Shown one piece after another: positions 34,452 to 42,303 of a stretch of DNA of 64,000 nucleotides. The stretch covers positions 992,001-1,056,000 of the forward strand of contig NZ_CP019331.1 in assembly GCF_002163835.1 (NCBI RefSeq), given 5' to 3'. Under the pieces are notes generated by a model. It saw nothing but the letters and a program-made list of their open reading frames with translations, ran no database searches and had not been told where the DNA came from. This DNA is from Polaribacter sp. SA4-10 (lineage in GTDB: Bacteria; Bacteroidota; Bacteroidia; Flavobacteriales; Flavobacteriaceae). Both the position numbers and the translations under genes were made by a program. Each line of letters opens with the position of its first letter. Position 1 is the first letter of the stretch.

Positions 34452-36524
34452 ATGAAAAAAATACTACTTTTCTTATCAGTCTTTTTTACTTTATTAATAA
34501 ATGCGCAAGCAGAATCTTATTATAACGATGTAGACCTAACTGCTGACGGCTTAAGTCTAAAAGAAAACTTAGCAACTAAAACGATAAATGCGCATACAAA
34601 TATTTTATCTTATGGTTGGGACGCACTAAAAGCTACGGATGTAAATCCAGAGAATAGTTCAGAAGTTTTATTAATTTATGGATATTCATCAAGCGGAACA
34701 ACCGCAAGAACAAGAGGAATAAATGACAATAGTGGAGATCAAGGAGATTGGAATAGGGAACATACCTACGCAAAATCTTTAGGAAACCCAAATCTTGGTA
34801 CTTCTGGTCCTGGAGCAGATGCACATCATTTACGTCCTTCAGATGTTCAATACAATAGTCAAAGAGGAAGCTTAAAATTTGCAAATGGTTCTGGTAATTC
34901 AGGCAGTGTTTCTGGAGGTTGGTACCCTGGTGAAGAATGGAAAGGTGATATTTCAAGAATGATGATGTATATGTATTTGCGTTACGGCAATCAATGTCTA
35001 CCAAAAGGAGTAGGTGTGGGTAATGTAAATAGTATAGATGCAAATATGATTGATCTTTTTTTAGAATGGAATGCAGCAGATCCTGTTTCTGATTTTGAAA
35101 GACAAAGAAATACTTATCACGATTCAAATGAGAACTATTCTCAAGGAAATAGAAATCCATTTATAGACAACGCTTATTTAGCAACTAGAATTTGGGGAGG
35201 AACACCTGCGGAAGATTCTTGGGGGATTTATACTTCTAATGATAATGAAGCACCAACAGTGCCCACAAATGTTGCCCTTAGTAATGCAACTACTTCTACT
35301 ATAGATGCTAGTTGGACTGCTTCTGAAGATAATGAAGCAGTATCAAAATATGAAGTATATGCTAATGGAACGTTAAACGGAGAAACTGCGTCTACAAACT
35401 ATACCTTAACGGGTTTAAGCTCTAACACTTCTTATGCGGTTACAATTTTAGCAAAAGATATTGCCAATAATAAATCTGATCAATCTACAGCCGTCAATGG
35501 AACTACGTTAACAGATAATGAAGCACCAACTGTGCCTACAAACATTACCATATCCAATCAAACAGGAGCAAGCTTTAGAGTTAACTGGACTGCTTCTACA
35601 GATAATTCTACTGTAACGGCTTATGAAGTTTTTATTGACGGAGCGCTAAACGGATCTACTGCGAATACTAGTTATGATGTTACCGGTTTAGCCATTTCCA
35701 CAACTTACAGTGTACGTGTTTTAGCTAAAGATTCTGCAAGTAATATGTCTGAACAATCTACAGCTGTTAATGGAACTACTTCAGACGGTAGTAGTGATGT
35801 CTCAGAATTGTTTTTCTCGGAATACGTTGAAGGTTCTGTAGAAAACAAAGCTTTAGAAATTGTAAATTTAACAAGTAACAACATCGATTTATCTCCGTAT
35901 ACCATCAAAAGACAATCCGAAGGCAATTGGGAAAGTCCATTACAATTAGTAGGAAGTATTACTATTAATGATGTGTATGTAATTATAAACGGATCTACGA
36001 CCTTAACTAAATTACATGAGGAAAAAGATTTGGAAGTTGCAGACGTAACACCGATGAATTTTAATGGCAATGATAGAGTTGGTCTTTTTAAAAATGATGT
36101 TTTAATAGATATTATTGGAGATTTAGATGGTACAGATATGTTTGCGCAAAATATAACATTACGAAGAAATAACGATATAACAGAACCAAACACAGAATAT
36201 AGCGAGCAAGGTGAATGGAGTTATTTCCCTTCTAACACAGTAAGTGATATTGGTAATTACAATGGTACCTTAAGTGTTAAAGATAATAGTATTTTAAACA
36301 CGTTTAAAATCTATCCAAACCCAACAAACGGAAATACAATTTACATTAAAACAAGCAACAATACAGATGTTCATATTTACAATGTATTAGGTAAAATTGT
36401 AAAGTCTGTAAAAATAACAGCAAACAAAAATAGCATAGATGTCTCTAAGTTATCGAAAGGAATATATATCGTGAAAATGAGTATTGATAATAAATCAATT
36501 ACTAAAAAATTGATTAAAAATTAA
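34452..36524 (+). CDS. Second secreted T9SS endonuclease I (tandem paralogue)
   Basis: This 690-residue protein has the same order as the gene at 32186: signal peptide (about 1-20), endonuclease I (W-N-R-E-H-T-Y-A-K-S, D-A-H-H-L-R-P-S-D), two FN3 domains (about 270-350, 360-445), a lamin-tail domain (about 450-585) and a T9SS type A tail (about 610-690). The catalytic domain is shorter by a few loops; identity in the nuclease, linker and tail indicates a tandem duplication. Both paralogues keep the catalytic His, so neither looks broken. Confidence 0.93.
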   Translation: MKKILLFLSVFFTLLINAQAESYYNDVDLTADGLSLKENLATKTINAHTNILSYGWDALKATDVNPENSSEVLLIYGYSSSGTTARTRGINDNSGDQGDWNREHTYAKSLGNPNLGTSGPGADAHHLRPSDVQYNSQRGSLKFANGSGNSGSVSGGWYPGEEWKGDISRMMMYMYLRYGNQCLPKGVGVGNVNSIDANMIDLFLEWNAADPVSDFERQRNTYHDSNENYSQGNRNPFIDNAYLATRIWGGTPAEDSWGIYTSNDNEAPTVPTNVALSNATTSTIDASWTASEDNEAVSKYEVYANGTLNGETASTNYTLTGLSSNTSYAVTILAKDIANNKSDQSTAVNGTTLTDNEAPTVPTNITISNQTGASFRVNWTASTDNSTVTAYEVFIDGALNGSTANTSYDVTGLAISTTYSVRVLAKDSASNMSEQSTAVNGTTSDGSSDVSELFFSEYVEGSVENKALEIVNLTSNNIDLSPYTIKRQSEGNWESPLQLVGSITINDVYVIINGSTTLTKLHEEKDLEVADVTPMNFNGNDRVGLFKNDVLIDIIGDLDGTDMFAQNITLRRNNDITEPNTEYSEQGEWSYFPSNTVSDIGNYNGTLSVKDNSILNTFKIYPNPTNGNTIYIKTSNNTDVHIYNVLGKIVKSVKITANKNSIDVSKLSKGIYIVKMSIDNKSITKKLIKN

Positions 36525-36552
36525 AAAATTAATATTTAATTGAAAATCTTTT

Positions 36553-36583
36553 AAAAGACTGTCTTTATTGACAGTCTTTTTTG
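36553..36583 (+). terminator. Terminator after the second endonuclease I
   Basis: AAAAGACTGTC and GACAGTCTTTT form an 11-bp stem with a 6-nt loop and T-run. Confidence 0.75.
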
Positions 36584-36652
36584 TTTAATAAACACGTAAA
36601 CAACTATTAAATTTCAATTAAAATAACCTTACGTTTTTAAATTGAAAAAAAG

Positions 36653-36660
36653 TAAATTTG
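36653..36660 (+). promoter_or_regulatory. Candidate -7 box before purL
   Basis: TAAATTTG fits TAnnTTTG and lies 33 bp before the start codon. Confidence 0.4.
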
Positions 36661-36693
36661 CATTTTTAAAACAATAAGCAAACACACACTATA

Positions 36694-39600
36694 ATGATTC
36701 ATTTCTTTGGAAATAAAGACAGTAAAGTTTTCGCTGTTCAAACAACAAAAGATTTAGCGAAGACAACAATTACTAAACTGACTTGGTTATTTGCTAATCA
36801 ACCAAAAATAGAAGAAACATCCATCGATGCTTTTTTTGTTGGTCCAAGAGGAGCAATGATTACTCCTTGGAGTACAAATGCAGTTGAAATTACTCAGAAT
36901 ATGGGGATTAAAGATATCATCAGGATTGAAGAATTTGTTACTTCTACTGAAGATTTTACTGATTTTGACCCAATGATTTCTGAAAAATTTAATGGTTTAC
37001 ATCAAGAGTCATTTACAATCGAGATCAAACCAGAGGCAATTTTAGATATTGAAGATATTGCTGCATATAATAGTGAAGAAGGTTTATCACTAAGTGATGA
37101 AGAAGTAGCCTACTTAGAAAGTGTTGCTACAAAAATTGGAAGAAAATTAACAGATTCTGAAGTATTTGGATTTAGCCAAGTAAACTCAGAACACTGTAGA
37201 CATAAAATATTTAACGGAACTTTTGTTATTGATGGAGAAGAAATGCCAACATCATTATTTAAATTAATAAAAGAAACGTCTAAACAGTTTCCAAACGATA
37301 TTGTTTCTGCATATAAAGATAATGTTGCTTTTATAAAAGGCCCAAAAGTGGAACAATTTGCTCCTAAAACAGCAGACAAACCAGACTTTTATCAAACAGA
37401 AGATTTTAATTCTGTAATTTCTATAAAAGCAGAAACACACAATTTCCCAACAACAGTAGAGCCTTTTAATGGAGCTGCAACTGGTTCTGGTGGTGAAATT
37501 AGAGATCGACTTGCAGGAGGAAAAGGTTCTTTACCTTTAGCAGGAACTGCTGTTTACATGACTTCTTATTCTCGTTTAGAAGCTTCTATAGATTCAGTTA
37601 AAAACACAAGATATTGGGAAAACAAATTTGAAGCTAGAGATTGGTTATACCAAACTCCAATGGATATTTTAATAAAAGCTTCTAATGGAGCATCCGATTT
37701 TGGAAACAAATTTGGACAACCATTAATTACGGGTTCTGTATTAACTTTTGAACATGAAGAAAACTCTTCTTCTAGTGCATCTAAACCAAGAAAATTAGGG
37801 TATGATAAAGTAATCATGCAAGCGGGTGGAATTGGTTATGGAAAAGCAGATCAAGCATTAAAAGATACTCCAAAAGAAGGAGACAAAATTGTAATTTTAG
37901 GTGGTGAAAACTACAGAATTGGAATGGGTGGCGCTGCAGTTTCTTCTGCAGATACAGGTGCATTAGATTCCGGTATTGAATTAAATGCGGTACAACGTTC
38001 GAATCCAGAAATGCAAAAACGTGCTGCAAATGCAATTCGTGGAATGGTAGAAAGTGAAGAAAACTTTATTGTTTCTATTCACGATCATGGTGCTGGTGGA
38101 CATTTAAATTGTTTATCAGAACTCGTAGAAGATACAGGTGGTAAAATCGATTTAGATAAATTACCAATTGGAGACCCTACATTATCAGCAAAAGAAATTA
38201 TTGGTAACGAATCTCAAGAAAGAATGGGATTGGTTATTGCTGAAGAACATTTAGATACTTTACATAAAATTGCAGATAGAGAGCGTTCTCCTATTTATGA
38301 TGTTGGTGAAGTTACAGGAAATAACCGTTTTACTTTTGAATCTAAATCAACAGGTGAAAAACCAATGGATTTAGCTTTAGAAGACATGTTTGGTGCTTCT
38401 CCTAAAACGGTGTTAACAGATAAGACTGTAAAAAGAAACTATAAGAATTCTAGATATAAAGTTAAGAATTTTAAAAACTATTTAACGCAAGTTTTACAAT
38501 TAGAAGCGGTTGCTTGTAAAGATTGGTTAACAAACAAAGTAGACAGATGTGTTGGTGGTAAAGTTGCCAAACAACAATGTGTTGGTCCGTTACAAATTCC
38601 GTTGAACAACGTTGGTGTAATGGCGTTAGATTACAATGGAAAAGAAGGCGTTGCAACCTCAATTGGGCACTCGCCTATTTCTGGCTTAATTGATCCTGCT
38701 GCAGGAAGTAGAAATGCAATTACAGAATCTTTAACAAATATTATTTGGGCACCTTTAAAAGAGAACTTAAAGAGCGTGTCGCTCTCTGCAAACTGGATGT
38801 GGCCTTGTAAAAATGAAGGTGAAGATGCTCGTTTATACAAAGCAGTAAAAGCAGTTTCAGAATTTTCTATAGATTTAGGAATCAATGTTCCTACCGGAAA
38901 AGATTCTTTATCAATGAAGCAAAAATATGCTGATGATGAAGTAATTGCTCCAGGAACTGTTATTATTTCAGCTGCAGGAAACTGTAATGAAATAAGTAAA
39001 GTTGTGGAACCTCTTTTAAAAGTTGATGGAGGAAACATCTATTATATTAATATTTCTCAAGATGAATTTAAATTAGGTGGAAGTTCTTTTTACCAAGTTT
39101 TAAATACGATTGGTAATGAAGCTCCTGATGTAAAAAATGCTGCTTTTGTAAAAAACACTTTTAATACAATTCAAGAATTAATTAAAGCGGATAAAATTAC
39201 TGCAGGACATGATGTTGCTTCTGGTGGTTTAATTACAACTTTATTAGAAATGTGTTTTGCGGATGTTAATTTAGGAGCAGATTTTAACATCTCATCATTA
39301 AATGAAGAAGATGCTATAAAGGTTTTATTTGCTGAAAATTCAGGAATTGTTTTTCAAGCAGATGCTTCTGTAGAAACAATTTTATCAGAAAATAACATTG
39401 AATTTTTCAATATTGGAACCGCAAACAATTCAGGAACTGTAAACATTCAAAATAGTGAAGAAAAATTCACCTTTGATGTTGCTGAAATGAGAGATGTTTG
39501 GTATAAAACTTCTTTCTTATTAGATCAAAAACAAACGGCTAATAATTTAGCTCAAGATCGTTTTGATAATTATAAAAATCAGCCTTTATCGTATAAATTT

Positions 39601-40401
39601 CCAGAGAACTTTACAGGAAAACTTCCTGTCATTGCGAGTGGAACGAAGCAATCTCGTCCCAAAGCAGCAATTATTCGTGAAAAAGGTTCAAATTCTGAAC
39701 GTGAAATGGCGAATGCAATGTATTTAGCTGGTTTTGATGTAAAAGATGTTCACATGACAGATTTAATTTCTGGTCGTGAAACTTTAGAAGACATTCAGTT
39801 TATTGGTGCTGTAGGTGGTTTTTCTAATTCAGATGTTTTAGGTTCTGCTAAAGGTTGGGCTGGTGCATTTTTATACAATGCAAAAGCAAAGAAAGCTTTA
39901 AAGAACTTCTTTAAGAGAGAAGACACTTTATCTGTTGGTATTTGTAACGGAGCACAATTATGGATGGAATTAGATTTAATTAATCCTGAACATAAAGTAC
40001 ATGGTAAATTAGTTCATAATGATTCTAAAAAACATGAAAGTTCTTTTACTTCTGTAAAAATTCAAGAAAATGATTCTGTAATGTTATCTAGTTTAGCAGG
40101 CACAGAATTAGGCGTATGGATTTCTCATGGAGAAGGAAAATTCAATTTACCAGAAGCAGAAGAAAACTATAATATTGTAGCAAAATACGGTTATGAAGGA
40201 TACCCGAACAACCCAAATGGATCTGATTTTAACACCGCGATGTTGTGTGATAAAACGGGAAGACATTTAGTTACAATGCCACATATTGAGCGTTCTACTT
40301 TCCAATGGAATTGGGCAAACTATCCAGAAGGCAGAAAAGATGAAGTTTCTCCTTGGTTAGCAGCTTTTGTAAATGCTAAAAATTGGATTGAAAACAAATA
40401 A
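36694..40401 (+). CDS. purL: Phosphoribosylformylglycinamidine synthase (large, fused form)
   Basis: It converts FGAR, glutamine and ATP to FGAM in purine synthesis. The 1235-residue fused enzyme has the N-terminal PurS-like domain, two AIR-synthase-related halves (H-N-F-P-T-T-V-E-P-F-N-G-A-A-T-G-S-G-G, then the second half from about 645) and a C-terminal class I glutaminase (about 985-1235) with nucleophile Cys in V-G-I-C-N-G-A-Q and H-G-E-G. The linker between synthase and glutaminase contains V-I-A-S-G-T-K-Q-S (about 979-987), encoded by a copy of a dispersed repeat (39626-39656). The frame stays open, so the protein should be functional. Confidence 0.95.
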   Translation: MIHFFGNKDSKVFAVQTTKDLAKTTITKLTWLFANQPKIEETSIDAFFVGPRGAMITPWSTNAVEITQNMGIKDIIRIEEFVTSTEDFTDFDPMISEKFNGLHQESFTIEIKPEAILDIEDIAAYNSEEGLSLSDEEVAYLESVATKIGRKLTDSEVFGFSQVNSEHCRHKIFNGTFVIDGEEMPTSLFKLIKETSKQFPNDIVSAYKDNVAFIKGPKVEQFAPKTADKPDFYQTEDFNSVISIKAETHNFPTTVEPFNGAATGSGGEIRDRLAGGKGSLPLAGTAVYMTSYSRLEASIDSVKNTRYWENKFEARDWLYQTPMDILIKASNGASDFGNKFGQPLITGSVLTFEHEENSSSSASKPRKLGYDKVIMQAGGIGYGKADQALKDTPKEGDKIVILGGENYRIGMGGAAVSSADTGALDSGIELNAVQRSNPEMQKRAANAIRGMVESEENFIVSIHDHGAGGHLNCLSELVEDTGGKIDLDKLPIGDPTLSAKEIIGNESQERMGLVIAEEHLDTLHKIADRERSPIYDVGEVTGNNRFTFESKSTGEKPMDLALEDMFGASPKTVLTDKTVKRNYKNSRYKVKNFKNYLTQVLQLEAVACKDWLTNKVDRCVGGKVAKQQCVGPLQIPLNNVGVMALDYNGKEGVATSIGHSPISGLIDPAAGSRNAITESLTNIIWAPLKENLKSVSLSANWMWPCKNEGEDARLYKAVKAVSEFSIDLGINVPTGKDSLSMKQKYADDEVIAPGTVIISAAGNCNEISKVVEPLLKVDGGNIYYINISQDEFKLGGSSFYQVLNTIGNEAPDVKNAAFVKNTFNTIQELIKADKITAGHDVASGGLITTLLEMCFADVNLGADFNISSLNEEDAIKVLFAENSGIVFQADASVETILSENNIEFFNIGTANNSGTVNIQNSEEKFTFDVAEMRDVWYKTSFLLDQKQTANNLAQDRFDNYKNQPLSYKFPENFTGKLPVIASGTKQSRPKAAIIREKGSNSEREMANAMYLAGFDVKDVHMTDLISGRETLEDIQFIGAVGGFSNSDVLGSAKGWAGAFLYNAKAKKALKNFFKREDTLSVGICNGAQLWMELDLINPEHKVHGKLVHNDSKKHESSFTSVKIQENDSVMLSSLAGTELGVWISHGEGKFNLPEAEENYNIVAKYGYEGYPNNPNGSDFNTAMLCDKTGRHLVTMPHIERSTFQWNWANYPEGRKDEVSPWLAAFVNAKNWIENK
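39626..39656 (+). repeat. Dispersed repeat inserted in frame within purL
   Basis: GTCATTGCGAGTGGAACGAA and GCAATCTC (39629-39656) closely match the widely dispersed GTCATTGCGAG-GAACGAA-GCAATCTC element known from many bacterial genomes. It has 5-bp arms ATTGC/GCAAT. Here it is translated as V-I-A-S-G-T-K-Q-S in the linker before the PurL glutaminase domain. Confidence 0.75.
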
Positions 40402-40422
40402 GTATAAACTTATATTATAATT

Positions 40423-40460
40423 AAATCAGCTTTTAGATTCTTCTAAAAGCTGATTTTTTT
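40423..40460 (+). terminator. Terminator after purL
   Basis: AAATCAGCTTTTAGA and TCTAAAAGCTGATTT form a 15-bp perfect stem, followed by a long T-run. Confidence 0.85.
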
Positions 40461-40726
40461 TTGTAGTAGAAAATCAAACAGTATCCTTTTTACTTTCTTC
40501 GGTAAAAATCGTCGTAAAAAGACCGTTTAAGCGTCCAAATAATAAATAACTACCTTCGAGTATCATTTCACTTTTAATTCCCTGCATTTACAGAGAAAAT
40601 ACCGCGCTAAAGAAATTTAACTTATCGTTTAAATTTACAAATATCTTGAGTCTTCTCATGCCAATTGAAACGAGTATACCACAAAGTATCTATAAACAAA
40701 AGTTTCTAATAAGAATAAGAAGGTGA

Positions 40727-40764
40727 AAACTAATTATTTACGATTATTTACATATAATTAGTTT
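40727..40764 (+). promoter_or_regulatory. Operator-like repeats upstream of the AraC regulator
   Basis: AAACTAATTAT (40727-40737) and ATAATTAGTTT (40754-40764) form an 11-bp perfect inverted repeat. Overlapping its left arm and loop, ATTATTTAC occurs twice as a direct repeat 10 bp apart (40733-40741, 40743-40751), the spacing used by AraC proteins. Likely autoregulation, by inference. Confidence 0.45.
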
Positions 40765-40774
40765 ATAGCAGTCT

Positions 40775-40782
40775 TACATTTG
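40775..40782 (+). promoter_or_regulatory. Candidate -7 box for the AraC gene
   Basis: TACATTTG fits TAnnTTTG and ends 7 bp before the ATG, so the mRNA would be leaderless or nearly so. Confidence 0.45.
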
Positions 40783-40789
40783 AATCGCT

Positions 40790-41593
40790 ATGGAACATAC
40801 TTATTTTGACTCTAATAAAGTACCTAATTTAATTGAAGAATATTTCGATCTTTCTTTTAGTGAAAGTGATCTTCCCTTTAAATCCGTTATTATACCTCTT
40901 GGAGTAACACATTTATTTTATATTGGAACGGGCGTTCAAAAAGTGACTTTTGATGGTAATGAAACATCGATGAAAGGTCTTATGGTTACTGGGCAATACT
41001 TTAGGTCATATTATTTTTCAACAGATTCTATTACAAGTTCTAAAGGCGCTAATTTACACCCAACAGCGCTTCATAAATTACTAAATATTGATGTTTCTAA
41101 ATTAGAAAACAAACACGCACCTTTATCTCAAATTAATAAAACCTTTCATAATGAACTTTTATTAATTTTTAAAGACTCTAAAGATTCTAATGACTTGATT
41201 AGTAATTTAAATTTGTTTTTTTTAAAAATGTCACTGCATATAACTAAAAACACCAAACAAATTGATCAAGCTATTTCTCTTATTAGAGAAAAAAATGGTT
41301 TATTGAGTGTACAAGACATTGTAGATGAAATCTCGATGTCACAAAAATCATTAGAAGTACATTTTAAAAAAATAGTAGGTTTAACCCCAGGAAGATATAT
41401 AAGACAATATCGTTTTCTTAATTTAATGAAGAAATACCTTTCTAAAGAAATTAAACTTAGAGATTTAATTTATAACTATAACTATTATGATTCTTCTCAT
41501 TTTTCTAAGGATTTTAAATTGTTTATGAATCAAGATTTAAAAACATTTTTTAAAGAAGATTACCCATTATTAAAAACATACTTAAAAGTGTAA
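40790..41593 (+). CDS. AraC-family transcriptional regulator
   Basis: This 267-residue protein has a C-terminal AraC double helix-turn-helix (about 165-262; S-V-Q-D-I-V-D-E-I-S-M-S-Q-K-S-L-E-V-H-F-K-K, G-L-T-P-G-R-Y-I-R, then D-S-S-H-F-S-K-D-F-K). The N-terminal domain (about 1-150) resembles the DUF6597 sensor of many flavobacterial AraC proteins. The inducer is unknown. Its 3' end has been duplicated: a decayed copy of the last helix lies at 41950-42021. Confidence 0.9.
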   Translation: MEHTYFDSNKVPNLIEEYFDLSFSESDLPFKSVIIPLGVTHLFYIGTGVQKVTFDGNETSMKGLMVTGQYFRSYYFSTDSITSSKGANLHPTALHKLLNIDVSKLENKHAPLSQINKTFHNELLLIFKDSKDSNDLISNLNLFFLKMSLHITKNTKQIDQAISLIREKNGLLSVQDIVDEISMSQKSLEVHFKKIVGLTPGRYIRQYRFLNLMKKYLSKEIKLRDLIYNYNYYDSSHFSKDFKLFMNQDLKTFFKEDYPLLKTYLKV

Positions 41594-41779
41594 ACTTCTC
41601 CGTTTTTTTTACAGCATTTATAGTTATAATAATTAATACATTTAGTTAGAGGACTTTATAGTTTTTATGGTTATAATTATTGTTATGAAGTTTAAAAACT
41701 TCATATTTAATTATTTGGTCTTTTTACTTTTACAACATTAAAGAAATTAATAGTTTTTACTGAAAAATATTTTTTATAA

Positions 41780-41810
41780 AAAACCTAGAAGTAGTGCGCT
41801 TCTGGATTTT
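41780..41810. other. Decayed copy of the ppdK terminator
   Basis: AAAACCTAGAAG...CTTCTGGATTTT differs from the intact copy at 42247-42277 by several changes and no longer pairs along the whole stem. Confidence 0.6.
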
Positions 41811-41857
41811 TCATAAAGTGAAATTATAAAAAATTACTTCATATATTTAATTACCGC

Positions 41858-41938
41858 CTAGACTGATACTGATTTCGAAATTACCGTTCTGTAGTGCGAA
41901 AAAACCACATAATCCAATCCTGAATTATAACAAAATTC
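41858..41938 (-). pseudogene. Remnant of the ppdK 3' end
   Basis: Read on the minus strand it encodes E-F-C-Y-N-S-G-L-D-Y-V-V-F-S-H-Y-R-T-V-I-S-K-S-V-S-V and a stop. This aligns without gaps to the C-terminus of the intact enzyme, [26 protein letters not shown]. It is a duplicated fragment, cut off at its upstream side. Confidence 0.8.
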
Positions 41939-41949
41939 CTAATTATTAG

Positions 41950-42021
41950 AATTCTTCTTATTCTTATAAAGATTTTAAATTGTTTAGGAGTCAAGGTTTA
42001 AAAACATACTTAAAAAAGTAA
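41950..42021 (+). pseudogene. Remnant of the araC 3' end
   Basis: It encodes N-S-S-Y-S-Y-K-D-F-K-L-F-R-S-Q-G-L-K-T-Y-L-K-K and a stop. This aligns to D-S-S-H-F-S-K-D-F-K-L-F-M-N-Q-D-L-K-T of the intact AraC protein, with an 11-codon deletion before Y-L-K. It sits directly next to the ppdK remnant, facing it. Confidence 0.8.
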
Positions 42022-42246
42022 ACTTCTACGTTTTTTTACATTTTTTTTTTTTAAAACCTTAATATATTTGCTGCGTACTAAGCTCATTAATGAGTTTAGT
42101 GTGGGGAAAATGTGTTATTGTTATTAATAATAATAATAATATTTGCTACGAAGTTTAAAAGATCAAATTTAATTATTTGGTCTTTTTTACTTTTATAACA
42201 TTAAAAAATTAGTGCTTATTATCAAAAAGCCTTTTTTATATAAAAC

Positions 42247-42280
42247 AAAACCCAGAAGTAGTACACTTCTGGGTTTTTTA
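42247..42280. terminator. Terminator of ppdK
   Basis: AAAACCCAGAAGT and ACTTCTGGGTTTT form a 13-bp perfect stem with a 5-nt loop. It lies 24 bp past the ppdK stop codon. Confidence 0.8.
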
Positions 42281-42303
42281 ATCAAGTTAAATTTATGGAA
42301 ATA

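Larger units (their letters stand above)
40402..40789. other. Intergenic region with terminator and AraC operator
   Basis: 388 bp. A strong purL terminator lies at 40423-40460, and operator-like repeats and a -7 box at 40727-40782 are listed separately. Around 40500-40545 are weak remnants of intergenic repeats, including a GCGTCCAAATAA end similar to the family at 22252. No gene is visible. Confidence 0.5.
41594..42303. other. Intergenic region formed by a decayed tandem duplication
   Basis: 710 bp between the convergent araC and ppdK genes. It consists of two aligned copies of the same spacer, separated by remnants of the ppdK and araC gene ends (41858-41938 and 41950-42021). A decayed (41780-41810) and an intact (42247-42280) copy of one terminator mark the two units. 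Confidence 0.75.

Noticed and set aside
36694..40401. Frameshift or truncation of purL caused by the repeat
   Set aside because: The insertion keeps the frame and the glutaminase motifs are intact.
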